Below are positions 13,270-25,040 of a stretch of DNA of 64,000 bases, one piece after another. This stretch comes from Dysidea avara (Eukaryota; Porifera; Demospongiae; Dictyoceratida; Dysideidae). The notes under the pieces are model-generated. The model made no database searches. It worked only from the letters and a program-made list of their open reading frames with translations, and was not told the origin of the DNA. The stretch is from assembly GCF_963678975.1 (NCBI RefSeq), contig NC_089281.1, positions 372,001-436,000 on the forward strand, in the 5' to 3' direction. Within the stretch, counting starts at the first letter, position 1, and every line of letters begins with the position of its first letter. A program made the position numbers and the translations under genes.

Positions 13270-13487
13270 TACCATAGAGAGGGAAACTTTGGCGGGGGAA
13301 AACTTTGGTGAATTTGGCAATTCACTACAAATTCTCCAAAGTTTAACCCGCCAATTACTCATAGCGCCTGACATTAGCATCTTTATAGCTATAGATTGAG
13401 CTTGAATTCACCAAAGTTTATTTATCCAAATGCAATTTAGCTTACTATTCACCAAAGTTTAGCCCCACCAAAGTTTCCTCTATACGG
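13270..13487. mobile_element. MITE with terminal inverted repeats and TA flanks
   Basis: The left end (ccatagagagggaaactttg, from 13273) is the near reverse complement of the right end (caaagtttcctctatacgg, to 13486). Inner segments (aactttggtgaa and ttcaccaaagtt) also pair. Each end is flanked by TA, as expected for a Tc1/mariner-type MITE. The middle has no coding potential. Confidence 0.7.
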
Positions 13488-13489
13488 TA

Positions 13490-14790
13490 GTTTAACTGTT
13501 ATAAATGTTGAAGTGCTGATCATCGGTCTGGCCATTGTTGTGGCACTATCATGTCCTTACCATACCTTAGTGTCACTGCCTAGCCTAAAAAGGATGCGGG
13601 CGAGCGGATGATCAGGACTTCAGGACTATTTACTCATACATTACACCACTGTGATGACACACTATAACTCATTCATGCTGATTTAGTTTATTAACCAATA
13701 TTCTTATGGAATAAGTAATGCTTTTTTTCCCTGTAAAAATGCACTAAGAAAATTGTTGATGGCTAGCTATATGCTGCTTAAAAACAACTGAGCACAATAA
13801 TGTATAGCTAAGCAGTCTCCACAGGTATAGTTACATTTGCTTTCCAAGTGAAACGTCTCATTAGCTATGTCAGCAAAGTAAGTTGGTTCAAATGATCCAC
13901 AATGAAATATAAGCACATCATTCAAATCTGAAGTCTTAGCCCACTATGTGTTTCTAGCAATTCAGTAAACCTTAAGAAAAATAATTATATAACTGTCAAA
14001 GTTTTGAGTCATTGATTGCTCCAGGCTAGTGTTTTTTAGTGATCACGTGTGAGTTGATGTTTTAACTTAACGGCTTGTCAATGTAGGACCATACAATTGG
14101 ATTTATTTAGTCATGGAAATTTTGAAGTTTGATTTCAACCTCGATTTCAACAAATTTAAATATTACCGGCTTTCCAGTGTTTAGTGATACTGTAAGGAAG
14201 TTCCACTAGAAGAGTTACTAGACTAATCATTTTAGAGGACCACATTATAGGAAAGTTAAAGCCGGCTATGACCTATTAGATTATGCTACATACTGAAGCT
14301 ACTTTGGTCACTGGTAACAGAAGTATCTAGCTATATAATCAAGTACAAACTAGTCAGAAACATTTTAGTACTGTGGTAGAGTTAAGGGTATAGTTGTATT
14401 AGCTAGAATCCCAGACTGTTCTATTAGAGTATCTCGATCTTCTGCAGTGTTTAAAAAATCTGTGTCCTTGGTTTCTACTGAGTCACGTGCACTTAAGCGC
14501 CCGTAATATTAATAATAGTCCTCATAAACTGGGGTTCCATGTTTTCCACACGGGCGGGTGACCAGAAATTAAGTTGGTGTGGCCTTACTTACTCAGTCAG
14601 TAGAAAATTCCATTAAATAAATTATTTTTAAAAATTCCGTAGCAACTAGTTGAGAGTGTTTCAGGTTGATCTGAAGGCTTGTTTGGGCTTAGTTTTACCT
14701 AACCAATACTGCCTCATCGTCGTCAGGAAAAATTGAGGCTGGTTTTGGGTGATGCAGTAGATAATCATGTATTACATTTAATGTTGCATA
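13490..14790. other. No gene seen; one copy of the dispersed motif
   Basis: AT-rich DNA without supported exons. Positions 14414-14441 carry one of the clearest copies of the dispersed motif, ending tctcgatct. The boundary with the retrotransposon that follows is not sharp. Confidence 0.4.
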
Positions 14791-14930
14791 GGATTAAGCT
14801 TGTGTCAGCAAGTATATATAGAAGAGTGTTAGCAAGGAGAGGATGTAGCATTAAGTCATCATCATCTTGATTCAAGTGTATCTGGTGTGCATTTAATGGA
14901 GATGGACTAAGGTGTTCAATCAAGACTTAG

Positions 14931-15782
14931 CCATCTGATTCGCATGATGGGGAAGAGGCCATTTTATGTGAGGGTCGGTGTAACAACTGGCTTCACCGTC
15001 ACTGCGCTGGACTGTCCAACATCCACTTTGACATTGCATTAACCAGCTCCGACCCGTTTATGTGTGTGTTCTGTGTTTTGAAAAGCCAAGCTGATCAAAT
15101 CCTTGAGCTCAGAAGCTCAATCAAAGATCTAACCCAAGAACTTGCTAATCTGAAAGGTTCCAATCAGCCAGCACAAGCAAGTCTACCATATTCTCAACCA
15201 ACTGTGAAATTCAAGTCAGATTCAGTCCCTGACTCAATCCAACACAATAGAAAGTTCAATGTCGTAGTATATGGTATTTCTGAGTGTTCACCTGGTCTGC
15301 CATGTCTGGATCGCATTAAAAGTGATTTAGACAGTATCTCCTTGATGTTTGCAAAAGTTTCATCCATCAATAAGTCAGCAATACGTGACTGTCATAGACT
15401 CGGCAAGTACCATAACAACTTAAGTCGTCCTCGACCTATCATTGCCCAGATGAACTCTACTGTTGATGTTGCTAATCTGTTGGCCCAAAGAGGCTCTCTT
15501 CCTAATAATGTCATTTTAAAGCCAGACCTCTCTCAACAAGAACGCTTTACTGAGTCACTACTGATGAAGGAAAGATGGAAGCTCATCCAGTCTGGCCATG
15601 ATCGGAAAGTCATCAAAATTCGTAACTCCAGTATATTTGTTAACGGGCGTCTGCATGGTAGAGTTTCTAACAACTCTCTTCAAATTGCTGACTTACCTGT
15701 TGCTATCAGCACAGCCTTACCATCACAGGGTGACTCCTTGGAAACTTCCACAGCTGGTCACCAAGCCAGCAACTCAAATTGA
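14931..15782 (+). CDS. Retrotransposon ORF1 with PHD-like finger
   Basis: The frame is open from just after TAG (14928-14930) to TGA (15780-15782). The first ATG, at 15060, lies inside a zinc finger. Residues before and after it read ILCEG..C..WLHRHCAG and then CVFC, the second half of a PHD-type Cys4-His-Cys3 finger. The true start is therefore probably upstream and the 5' end may be damaged. A short heptad-like coiled coil follows (about 15075-15155). The C-terminal part (NVVVYGISE, RDCHRLG, PRPIIAQ) resembles the RNA-binding domain of LINE ORF1 proteins. The product would coat the element's RNA. Confidence 0.7.
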   Translation, partial: PSDSHDGEEAILCEGRCNNWLHRHCAGLSNIHFDIALTSSDPFMCVFCVLKSQADQILELRSSIKDLTQELANLKGSNQPAQASLPYSQPTVKFKSDSVPDSIQHNRKFNVVVYGISECSPGLPCLDRIKSDLDSISLMFAKVSSINKSAIRDCHRLGKYHNNLSRPRPIIAQMNSTVDVANLLAQRGSLPNNVILKPDLSQQERFTESLLMKERWKLIQSGHDRKVIKIRNSSIFVNGRLHGRVSNNSLQIADLPVAISTALPSQGDSLETSTAGHQASNSN

Positions 15783-18655
15783 CCAACCATTTCAACTCAG
15801 TCTCTGCACATATGTCTATCGAATGCTCGGAGCTTGGTCAACAAGCTTGGAGCTTTACAGTCTTTCGTGTACTCGTCGTCCCCAAATATTATCGCTATCA
15901 CAGAAACTTGGCTGTCTAGCTACATCCTAGATAATGAGATTTTACCAACTAATTACATTATTTATCGCAAGGACAGAGTTACTAGAGGAGGAGGCACACT
16001 ATTGGCAATTGAAAACCACTTACAATCTAAACTCCTTCAGTCTCCATCTGACTTAGAAATTGTAACAGTGGAAGTGGAGTCAGAATTCATTTTTTGTTCT
16101 ATTTACATTCCCCCAGACTCCTCTCAGACATGCTTTGACAATTTATTTGTGTATCTATCTTCTCTCATTGACCATGGCAAAATATTCCTTCTTGGCGACT
16201 TCAATTTACCTGACATCAACTGGCAGACTTTGTCTGCTTCTACTTGCACATCATCTTCATTCTGTGAATTTGTTTTTGACAATAATCTAGACCAACTTGT
16301 TGCTGTACCTACTCACGACAAAGGTAATATCCTGGACTTAGTATTCACTGATACCCCTCATATTGTACACCACCTATCAGTTGAAAACCACGTGTTGGCA
16401 GATCTTAGTGATCACTTTCTCATATCATTTGCTATTAGCATTGACACCGAAGCACCTAAAGATAACTATCCATCCTATATATTTGACTATTCTAAAACTG
16501 ACTTTGACCAAGCTCGGTCTTATTTATGGAGTTGTGACTTTTACCCCTGCCTTAGCACTGATGATATTGAATTCATATGGACTTATATCAAAGCTGCAAT
16601 CACAACTGCTATTGATTTATCTACTCCAAGGGTCAAGCTTCGTTCTAAGGAATATCCTAAGTGGTCCACATCTGAAACCAGACACCTCTCTAACTGTACA
16701 CGAACCTTACGCAGAAGGGTTAAAACCCATCCTACTGACGCCAACCAATCTAAACTTACTTTATATGAATCTCACCTTAGAGAAAAACTTCTTTCAGCTA
16801 AGCAAGAGTATGAATTTAAGCTAGTTCAACAATTTGCAGGCTGTAAGAATGGCAAAATTTATAAGTATATGAACAGTTTACTTAATCATTCTTCTCTTCC
16901 AACTATAATGTATCATAAAGATTTGTCTGTTGCAACTGACCCTGAAAAAGCAGAAGCCTTCAATTCATATTTCTTCTCAGTTTATACAACGTCAGATTTT
17001 ATTCTTCCTCCAAATGAGGACCTAACTCATCCAGCAACATGTATCAGTGATATTACCATCTCACCTACAGATGTGCTGCAATCATTAACTGGTTTAAACC
17101 CCTCTAAAGCCAAAGGCTTTGATGGAATAGGTCCAAAGATTCTCAGAGAATGTGCTCACTCATTGTATATCCCTCTACATCATCTTTTCACCCAAAGTTT
17201 GGGGAATCACAGTATTCCACAAGAATGGAAAATACATCAAATTGTACCTACTTACAAGAGTGGCGACAAACAATGTATCCGAAATTACCGACCGATTCCT
17301 TATTATGTTGTGTGTCCAAAGTACTAGAACGACTTGTGTATGATAAGATCAGTGATTTTGTTGTTTCGTCAATCTCTCCGGCTCAATTTGGCTTTCTTCC
17401 TAACCGTTCTTGTCTTCAACAACTCCTGCTATTTCTCAATTTTATTACCTCCACTCCTAAAGCATGTGTTGATGTCATTTATTTAGATTTCCGTAAAGCG
17501 TTCGACAGTGTTCCACACAAAGAACTGCTTTTTAAACTTTATAGTCTGGGAATTACTGGTAATATTTGGAAGTGGATTGAGGAATATCTTACTGGGAGGA
17601 AGCAATGTGTATCCATAAATAACAACTTATCTGGCTACCTTCCTGTCACATCTGGGGTACCGCAGGGAAGCATTTTGGGACCATTGTTCTTCATTGCTTA
17701 TATTAATGACATATCTCAATATATATCTTTCTCAAAGTTATTCTTATTTGCAGACGACGCCAAGCTTACCAAAATTATTAACTCTCTTCAGGACAATAAA
17801 TCCCTCCAAGAAGACCTCTGCTCATTTATTACCTGGAGCTCACATTGGAACCTTTTCATTAATTATGATAAAACATTTTTACTCCGATTATTCTCATCGT
17901 ATTTGGTTCATGAATTCACCTATGAATCCCCCAGCAGCTCATCCATAAACATTGTCACTTCTCAGAAAGATCTAGGTATTTACATCAGTAGAGACCTTTC
18001 ATGGACTCACCATCACAATACTATAGTCGCTAAGGCCTACAAGATGTTAGGACTCCTGAGGCGCACATTTGGTGCCTTTCACTCCATTACAACTAAGAAA
18101 CAACTATATTTGACGCTTGTTTGCTCTCAGTTAACCTACTGTTCACAACTCTGGAGACCACAGTTAACTAAAGATATTACTTCCTTTGAAAGGGTTCAAA
18201 GACGCGCTACAAAGTTTATTCTAAATGATTACGATTCTGATTATAAGTCTCGTTTAATTACCTTAAATGTACTTCCATTGATGATGAGATATGAACTAGC
18301 TGATATTTTATTTTTTATTAAAAGTCTCAAGAATCCTACTGCAAATTTCAACATTACTGACTTTGTGATTTTCTCCTGCAGTTCAACCAGATCTTCTACC
18401 CACAATAAATTACAACATGTTAGACAATTTAACAACCGTGACAGACATTTTTATTTTTGTAGACTACCTCGTTTGTGGAATTCTCTTCCCCCGTTAAACA
18501 TTGAATCTTCAGTTGCTTCTCTCAAACGTCAACTAAAATCAATATTTTATAATCACTTCTTAGAAAATTTTGATTCTTCTAACCCTTGTACATATCATTA
18601 CTCATGTCCTTGCTGTAAATGTATGCATACACCGCACACACCCCTATATAATTAA
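15783..18655 (+). pseudogene. Retrotransposon ORF2: endonuclease and reverse transcriptase, one frameshift
   Basis: The frame opens directly after the ORF1 stop. The endonuclease starts LSNARSLVNK, followed by ITETWL, RKDR..RGGG, LLGDFNLPDINW, GNILDLVFT and SDHFLISF. The reverse transcriptase has KAKGFDGIGPKIL, YLDFRKAFDSVPH, GVPQGSILGPLFF and the catalytic FADDAKL. The reading frame changes near 17297, between NYRPI and LLCCVSKVLERL, and is best explained by loss of one base. The first part ends at a stop at 17325-17327 and the second part runs to 18655. Both domains are otherwise complete, so this copy cannot make intact ORF2 but is young. Confidence 0.9.
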
Positions 18656-18783
18656 TTGTAATTACACCTACTTTTAGTTTTAAACTTTTTAGGCTACTAG
18701 CTATGCTAGTAGACCTTCAGTGTATTCCTAACTAATTTCCGTCTTTGTAATCATATCCCTATTTGTATCGTACACTGTAAAGC

Positions 18784-18785
18784 AT

Positions 18786-18831
<46 letters not shown>

Positions 18832-18832
18832 G
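18784..18832 (+). repeat. (TAA)n tail of the retrotransposon
   Basis: About 16 TAA/TAATAA units follow the sequence cactgtaaagcattata. This is the 3' terminal microsatellite typical of CR1/L2-type elements, and it marks the 3' end of the insertion. Confidence 0.85.
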
Positions 18833-18904
18833 CGACTGCAGTTGTTAGGAGAAACTGCTCTCCATAATTGTGTTATGATTCCCATTGTAGGAATCGAATT
18901 GCAA

Positions 18905-19052
18905 AGTGTGTGCATAGTGGTGTGTGCATAGTGGTGTGTGCATAGTGGTGTGTGCATAGTGGTGTGTGCATAGTGGTGTGTGCATAGTGGTGTGTGCATA
19001 GTGGTGTGTGCATAGTGGTGTGTGCATAGTGGTGTGTGCATAGTGGTGTGTG
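18905..19052. repeat. 14-bp minisatellite, about 10 copies
   Basis: The unit gtgtgtgcatagtg repeats almost perfectly. Because 14 is not a multiple of 3, every frame reads through in a three-unit cycle (MHTPLC/THHYAHT type). The long minus-strand reading frames here are artefacts of the repeat. Confidence 0.95.
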
Positions 19053-19732
19053 CTAAAAAACTATCATTGGTAAAAGCATGAATATGGATAGTGTTGAATT
19101 TACTAGGACCAGTTTTCCAAAAGTCGTTGAGCATTCAGAGGTGTAATGAAGTGACTTTCCACAGCTCTGTCAATTACTCTAATACACAACACACACTACC
19201 CTAATAGAATGCACAGTTGGTGGCAACACCTTCACATTTTCAGAAACTCGTTTAATGCTTATGTGGCGCGGGAATCAACTGCCTTCCATTATGCACCTTT
19301 CACCAGCACATGAAATAGTCATGTATTCAAGGCCTTCCTGAAGCTTGACTTCCACACTTCTGGTAACACGGAATGTTTCAACAAGCAAACTCTATTTCCA
19401 ATCCCAGTCTGTTAAGTAATATAATATCTATATTAACCATAGTTGACAAACGCACAAGGCCCAATGCGACAATTACACGTGACGAAGCTACAAACGGGAA
19501 GAAAAGCTGGAAATAGAGGAAAATTAATGTCTCCTCCAGTGCTTACGTCTCCCTTGAAGTCTCCCTTCACATTGTATACAGCACACTAGCCTTCTAAGTA
19601 GATTGCAATATTCTTGTTCATCACGAAGGAATTCATTCAGAAATGGAGTCAAATATCCTTACACACTGGTGTGGCGACCACAAACTACTCTATTACAACG
19701 TAGTGATTCCGTGTTAAACACACCATAATTAT

Positions 19733-20472
19733 TAATGGATGAATTTCATAATAACAAAAGTTGCCCCTAGCAACCTGAATTTTACAATATTTGTAGGGGT
19801 AAATGTCTATAGTAACATCTCCAAATTTTAAAAGGATAACATATTATTATTAATGCTTTACAGTGACCAGCACTGAAGGTCTCACACAACATGTGCTACA
19901 GCCTTAGGATTACCTAACCTAATTTCAAGGACTTAGACCTAATGACTTGACTTACTGACTGATAAGGTGTAACAGAAAAGGGGCCAAAGTAATAAAAAAA
20001 ATCCCTCCAACCCCAGGATTCGAACTGCAGGTCACCCAATGTCATATATAGGTCATAAGATATGACATTTTACAGTTTGTCATTTTTCCATACATTATCT
20101 ATGAGAGGGGGCAACAGTTGCCCCTTCTGGGCAATCACATAAATAATGTGTGGGAAAACAACAAATTCAATTAATGTCATTTCTCAATTTAACATTATTT
20201 GTAAGTGTGAATCTCACAATTAACCTCTCCAAATTTTAAAATGATAGAGTATATAGATCACATTTTGAAATTGGTGGTTTTCCCATACCCAGAAGGGGCA
20301 ACTGTTGCCCCCTCCCAAATATAAAGTATGGGAAAACTGCTAACTTTAAAATGTCATATCTCATGGCATATATAAGCTGTCCTTTTAAGGTTACTTTTGA
20401 CATTCACATCTACAAAATTCAGGTTGCTGGGGGCAACGGTTTAAAATCCCTTATTACAAAATTCATCTGTTA
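19733..20472. mobile_element. Foldback element about 740 bp, with a SINE nested in its left arm
   Basis: The left arm (aagttgcccctagcaacctg near 19756) and right arm (caggttgctgggggcaacgg near 20422) are reverse complements. Inner segments around ggggcaacagttgcccct (20105-20125) and ggggcaactgttgcccc (20285-20302) also pair. The left arm is interrupted by about 195 bp (19846-20041) that have no partner on the right. No reading frame of interest lies inside. It is a non-autonomous DNA element of unknown superfamily. Confidence 0.7.
19846..20041 (-). mobile_element. tRNA-derived SINE with a LINE-type tail
   Basis: On the minus strand the sequence has a polymerase III B-box-like segment (CAGTTCGAATCC, 20027-20016). 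It ends with AGACCTTCAGTG, then CACTGTAAAGCATTAATAAT. The last two blocks match the 3' end of the autonomous LINE at 18711-18795, so the LINE machinery could mobilise it. I see no clear A box; the copy may be 5'-truncated. It interrupts the left arm of the surrounding foldback element. Confidence 0.65.
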
Positions 20473-20479
20473 GGCATAT

Positions 20480-21965
20480 GCACCTAACAGATAGTATTAT
20501 TTTTACTGAAAGTTTTCTCTGAAAATTATACACACATGCGCTTAAAAACCCAACTCAACGGTACAAACATAGTACATCATTTACCCTATCATATAGCACG
20601 ATAGTGTGTAGTGTACAAGCCAAGGATAGCAGGCAAGCTGTTTTACAGGAATCAAGAAAACGTTTCATCTGTAGCTCAATAGTGCCTAAATGGAAATTAA
20701 CCATATTTGTTGTGGAAACTCCCTCAGTTAAGGCACCTATTCCAAATTTGAGTTGAATCCATCCAGCCATCACTGAAATAGATGCCTTAACTGTTTGTCT
20801 TATTTTCTTTGTAGTTTTCTTCTTAATCCTCTTATTCTTTTTATTTTCACACACTTTAGTAGAAACATCATATTTAGTGTGTACTTTACTCAATGTACTT
20901 CAAATTTGGAGGGAAATACATAAGAGCATAATGGAGCACATTTACAGCCTAATTGTTGTATAGATCAGATAAAGAACAAAAGGGAGTTAATTTTCAAATA
21001 TGCAACAGCAATTTGTTGTCACGACTGATGGAATAACATGAAAATTGTACATGAATTATCGCAGTGTAAGTTTGAAAGAAATCAAGTTGATAATTATGGG
21101 AGTTATAACAATAATGCCAACCACATGTAAAAGCATGTGATCTAGTTTTGATTGTTGGTACTCCTACCAGAAAAACCGTAGAAGAGGATCAGCTGAATAT
21201 TGTAATGTGAGTGGATCAATTATTGTAGGAGAACTTTTCAAAAGAGTTAAAATGCAAACCAACTACATGTACCCAATGATTGATCAAGATACTCTAATAG
21301 TGCAGTCACCCTATTAGAGCGTTCAGCTACTACATTCTGTAAAGAGTTCGGCTACAAACAACTCATCCTGTATACAGTTTAGCTACATTATATATGTCTT
21401 CGTTTTAGAGAGTGTAGCTATGTTACAAGTCACCCTTCAGTACGAAACAAGTCATCCCTTTTAGAGCTTTTGCTACATAATAATAATATTACACAATTAC
21501 AATTAACATCTTAACAGTTAAAACGGACCATACAAATTAAAGTTTTTATCTTATTCCTACATGTAAGAAAAAAGACAAAACCAGACAAGGCTGACTTTTT
21601 GACTTACAAAAAGAACTATACCAAAACAGCCAAGCTATTAAAAAGAGTGTGTGGCCCCACAAAGGCCAGGTGGAAAAGTTGCAAAATCAAAGGTGGCCTT
21701 CCAAGAAATGGTTGCAATGATAATGTCATGATGATAGCGTTGCATCATTTCTTGGCTGTCACCTTTGATTTCGTGACTTTTTCGCTCTGGCCTTTTTTGG
21801 AAGCTACATGCTTTTTCACAGCTTTAGTATACTGAAATTGTACATGGCACAATAGCTACCATTTGGCAAACAAAGATTAGGGGTTGTCTATTTTGTATGC
21901 TATGCATTTTCAGTTGTAAACATGTAGTGAATTAAAAGTTAACTCCTACACATATACCTTAACCC
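20480..21965. other. No gene supported; small foldback near 21600-21840
   Basis: A 112-codon minus-strand frame at 20893-20555 (lysine-rich in the middle) resembles nothing I know, and I do not call it a gene. Positions 21600-21840 form an imperfect palindrome centred near 21728, with arms containing aaatcaaaggtg and cacctttgattt. A copy of the dispersed motif lies at 21282-21322. Confidence 0.45.
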
Positions 21966-21968
21966 AGG

Positions 21969-22431
21969 CAGAGTTGGGGGTAACTAGTTTTGTATAGCTA
22001 CTGTAAAAAGTTATAACTAGTTACAACTGCCTGAAAAGTAACTAAGTTACAATAGTTACATTGTAACTATAGTTACATTGTAACTATAGGTAATAATGCT
22101 TTTAAAAGCAAGAGTACTTCAATTTTTGTGGTACAGCCACATTAAGTAGACACTTCCAGTGTACTGTTCTTCATGATTCAGCTTGAGTGACAGACATAAC
22201 TGAGCTGAAATGGCTACAGAATTGTTATTTTCAGAAAGTGTGCATATAATAGTTCTCTTCTCTGGACAAAACAATCATGTCACAAAAGTTAATAAATAAG
22301 TGTAACTTATTTATGAAAGTAACTAGTAATGAGATTACTTAGTTACATTTATAAAGTAACTATAACTAAGTTGCATGAGGTGAAAGTGCCTAGTACCTAG
22401 TTACTTTTCTGAAGTAACTACCCCAACTCTG
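21969..22431. mobile_element. TIR element, cagagttgggg ends
   Basis: The ends cagagttggggg (left) and ccccaactctg (right) are inverted, and both subterminal regions are rich in agttac/gtaact words. Flanking 8-mers share only aacc, so a target duplication is not convincing. The look is that of a hAT-type MITE. Confidence 0.55.
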
Positions 22432-22439
22432 AACCATAT

Positions 22440-24636
22440 CAGCACTATATATGTGTCTATGCTAACACCATATCAAAACTTGCTATTGGGAAGTGTAAAC
22501 TGAAGTGGTCAAAATAAATTTTTACATAACATCAAATTATGCTATTAGTTCTTATGAATTATGTATCATAACAGCTAAAAATCAACTCCTTTGGTAGTCT
22601 TAGCTTAGTCAAACCAGTTGGTTGAAAAACCTTGTTGACAGCCGTCATTTCTTGCCCTATGTAAAGTACATGCATTTTGTACTTAATACAAAAAAGCAAT
22701 CATTAGTATCCATAGTCTCTACAGGACATTATACAAATAATTAAAGCCCTTGGATTGTTCTACACGATTACGCCTGAAGTAAAGCTCTAGCATTACCATA
22801 GTAACATTTATTTACTATCGATTACAACATAGTATGCGCCCCCATGCAATTTATAATGGAGAATTTAATTACTTGGGTGGGAAACCTCCAAAAAGCTACC
22901 TGATACCCTCAACCAAATTCGCTAAACTTGGTATCATTCTATGTGTCAACACTTGCTGATTAAGAATCCACCCGAAGTAAGTGCCTAACCAATTGTTATA
23001 GCGAGTTACATTATAAAACATATGAAAAAACAGGGTTTTCCCCACTGTTTTAAAACATATCTGAATGCGTAATTTGGCGATACAAGGCTCTATCCTGCCT
23101 TTTCTCTTCGTAACTTCACAAACTCCTATATATCACTCGATTCGCCATTGATCAAGGGTTCTGATGAGCCATACCATATCTTCGTAAATTAAAGTATGCA
23201 GAACGTATTTAATAGACGGTGTCATTTTCGTGTATATTTTACGTTTCGGATTTTTATAATGTATGGTAAAAGTTGACAAATGTTTTGATATGACCCCAGT
23301 GTTCAATCCTTAAATGTTGTAAACTATATAAGGTAATGTACTTGACCATTATACCATCCTTTAAGTAGAGTGATATGAGCAAGATTAGTGGAACAGTTGA
23401 AATGCAAGGTGAACACAATCCCATCATGTCAGATTACATAGTACAAAGCCTCATGGGTAGCAGCCACGTGTGATACCTGTTATGTGTATGATGTAGATGT
23501 TCTGGATAGTGTAAGTGTGTAACAATGAAACATATAAATGGTCTAGCTATATATTTAAAGCAAGTTGTGTGTGAAGCACACTAGCATTCCAACCTAGAGG
23601 GTCTGGGGCTGGAAACTTTTTGAAAATTAGACCCTCTGAAATTGAATCTGAGAGTGATTTCAATGGTATAACTATTAATATACTCTATTAGGGTGACTGC
23701 TCTATTAGGGTGACTGCTCTATTAGAGTATCTCGTTTTGAATTGCTTCCTCTGGCTAGCATACCACCTAGTAATCACTACACCCTCTGAAATTGCTAATT
23801 TTAACAGTTTATTAGCTACTATTGCTCATATTTATTTGACTGCCCTATTATGGTGACTGTTTTATTAGAGTGACTGTTCTATTAGAGTATCTTGACTGTT
23901 TATTATATTATAGTGTACAATTATTGATGTCCGGTCCTGGGACCCACGTCCTGGCTATGCCTCTGAACATGAATGGCTGCTGTAAACTTATGCCTGCTTT
24001 AAACATAGGTTCAATCCCTGCCTAGGTCATAACTTGATCTACTTACTGAATCTTTTAATACACCCCTGCTCATGTTGCCAGATGATGGGCGCATAATATC
24101 ATTACAATTGTCGATACTTGCTTTGGATTTCAAGTTACTATAAACTAAAAGTTGAGCTTTGCCTAATGTCAATGAAAAAAATTATACCAATAACGGGATT
24201 GGACCCACAAACTCATGTGTGACAGATAGGCCATCTACGACTTAAACAGTTTGTCTTGTAGTAGTTATCTCTTGACCTTTAACATGATGTAAACTGTGGC
24301 CATATCCCTGTAATATCTAGTTAAGTAAAACAAAGTAAAAGATGACAGAATGGTTTTTTATCGACAAGGTTTTGTCATTTCTAAAGAAGGTCATTTGTAC
24401 ATTGTACATCTGACATTCTGACTGAATGGTGTCAATACTAAGCTTGTAAACAAGAATTACCCTGGATATACTACAGAACAGTTATGTTGTACTTATAGTT
24501 CTTGTACAATATTAAACAGAAGTGATTTGATTGGTCACATATAGTGTCTATAGAGGATGAAGTCACTGGCCTTTTGGTGGGAGTAAATTGGTTCCTAGCA
24601 AATAATTTTTTCAGTTACAGTCTTGTTGCAACACAT
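22440..24636. other. Repeat-rich stretch without a supported gene
   Basis: It holds two tandem clusters of the dispersed CTATTAG motif (23682-23735 and 23838-23895). A tRNA-like SINE remnant lies on the minus strand near 24260-24150 (TAGATGGCC, then GGGTCCAATCCC as a B-box-like segment). Another B-box-like stretch, ggttcaatccc, lies at 24008-24018. The missing last exon of MTHFS should lie here or further left, but I could not recognise it. Confidence 0.4.
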
Positions 24637-24644
24637 CTCTGTAT

Positions 24645-24973
24645 TAGGGCTGAAACAGATATCCGTATTATCCGGATATCTGGATAATAATTTACTATCT
24701 GGATAGTGATTTGATGCCATCAGGATAATTTCTAAAAATTTGAAGCAATTTTATGTTAATGTTTCCTTGATCCAGTTAAACATTATTACAAACTTACTTA
24801 ATCTTCATTTAAGTGTTATGTTTTATTCTATTAAAGTACTAGTAAAACAAACATGTTCACAACAAATATACAATGCTTTTATAGCAAGTGATGATGTCAC
24901 TATCCGTAGGATATCTGGAAAGATTTTGTTCAGGATATCCGGATAGTAAAAACTACTATCCGTTTCAGCCCTA
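24645..24973. mobile_element. hAT-superfamily MITE with perfect 8-bp target duplication
   Basis: The element starts tagggctgaaac and ends gtttcagcccta, a perfect 12-bp inverted repeat of the TAGGGNTG type seen in hAT elements. Subterminal atccggatatc words pair as well. The 8-bp sequence ctctgtat flanks both sides (24637-24644 and 24974-24981). There is no transposase, so it is non-autonomous. It lies just downstream of MTHFS exon 7, probably inside the last intron. Confidence 0.92.
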
Positions 24974-25040
24974 CTCTGTATTGCACAAAACTATTAGAGC
25001 TATTGTAGACATTACTTCCTAATAAGGGTCAGAGTCGTAC

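Larger units (their letters stand above)
14800..18833 (+). mobile_element. APE-type non-LTR retrotransposon (CR1/L2/Jockey-like), nearly complete
   Basis: The element carries ORF1 (PHD-like finger, coiled coil, nucleic-acid-binding region), ORF2 (AP endonuclease plus reverse transcriptase), a short 3' UTR and a terminal TAA microsatellite (18784-18832), the usual 3' end of CR1/L2-type LINEs. ORF1 and ORF2 share one reading frame and are separated by a single TGA at 15780-15782. ORF2 has one frameshift near 17297. The 5' limit is approximate and I could not define a target duplication. The single lesion suggests recent insertion. Confidence 0.85.

Noticed and set aside
18751..19134. 127-codon minus-strand frame (HTTMHTPLC repeats)
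   Set aside because: Driven by the 14-bp minisatellite and the TAA tail.
20555..20893. 112-codon minus-strand frame with a lysine-rich segment
   Set aside because: No recognisable domain, no splice or promoter support, surrounded by repeats.
22432..22439. 8-bp target duplication for the element at 21969-22431
   Set aside because: Flanks aacccagg and aaccatat match at only half the positions.
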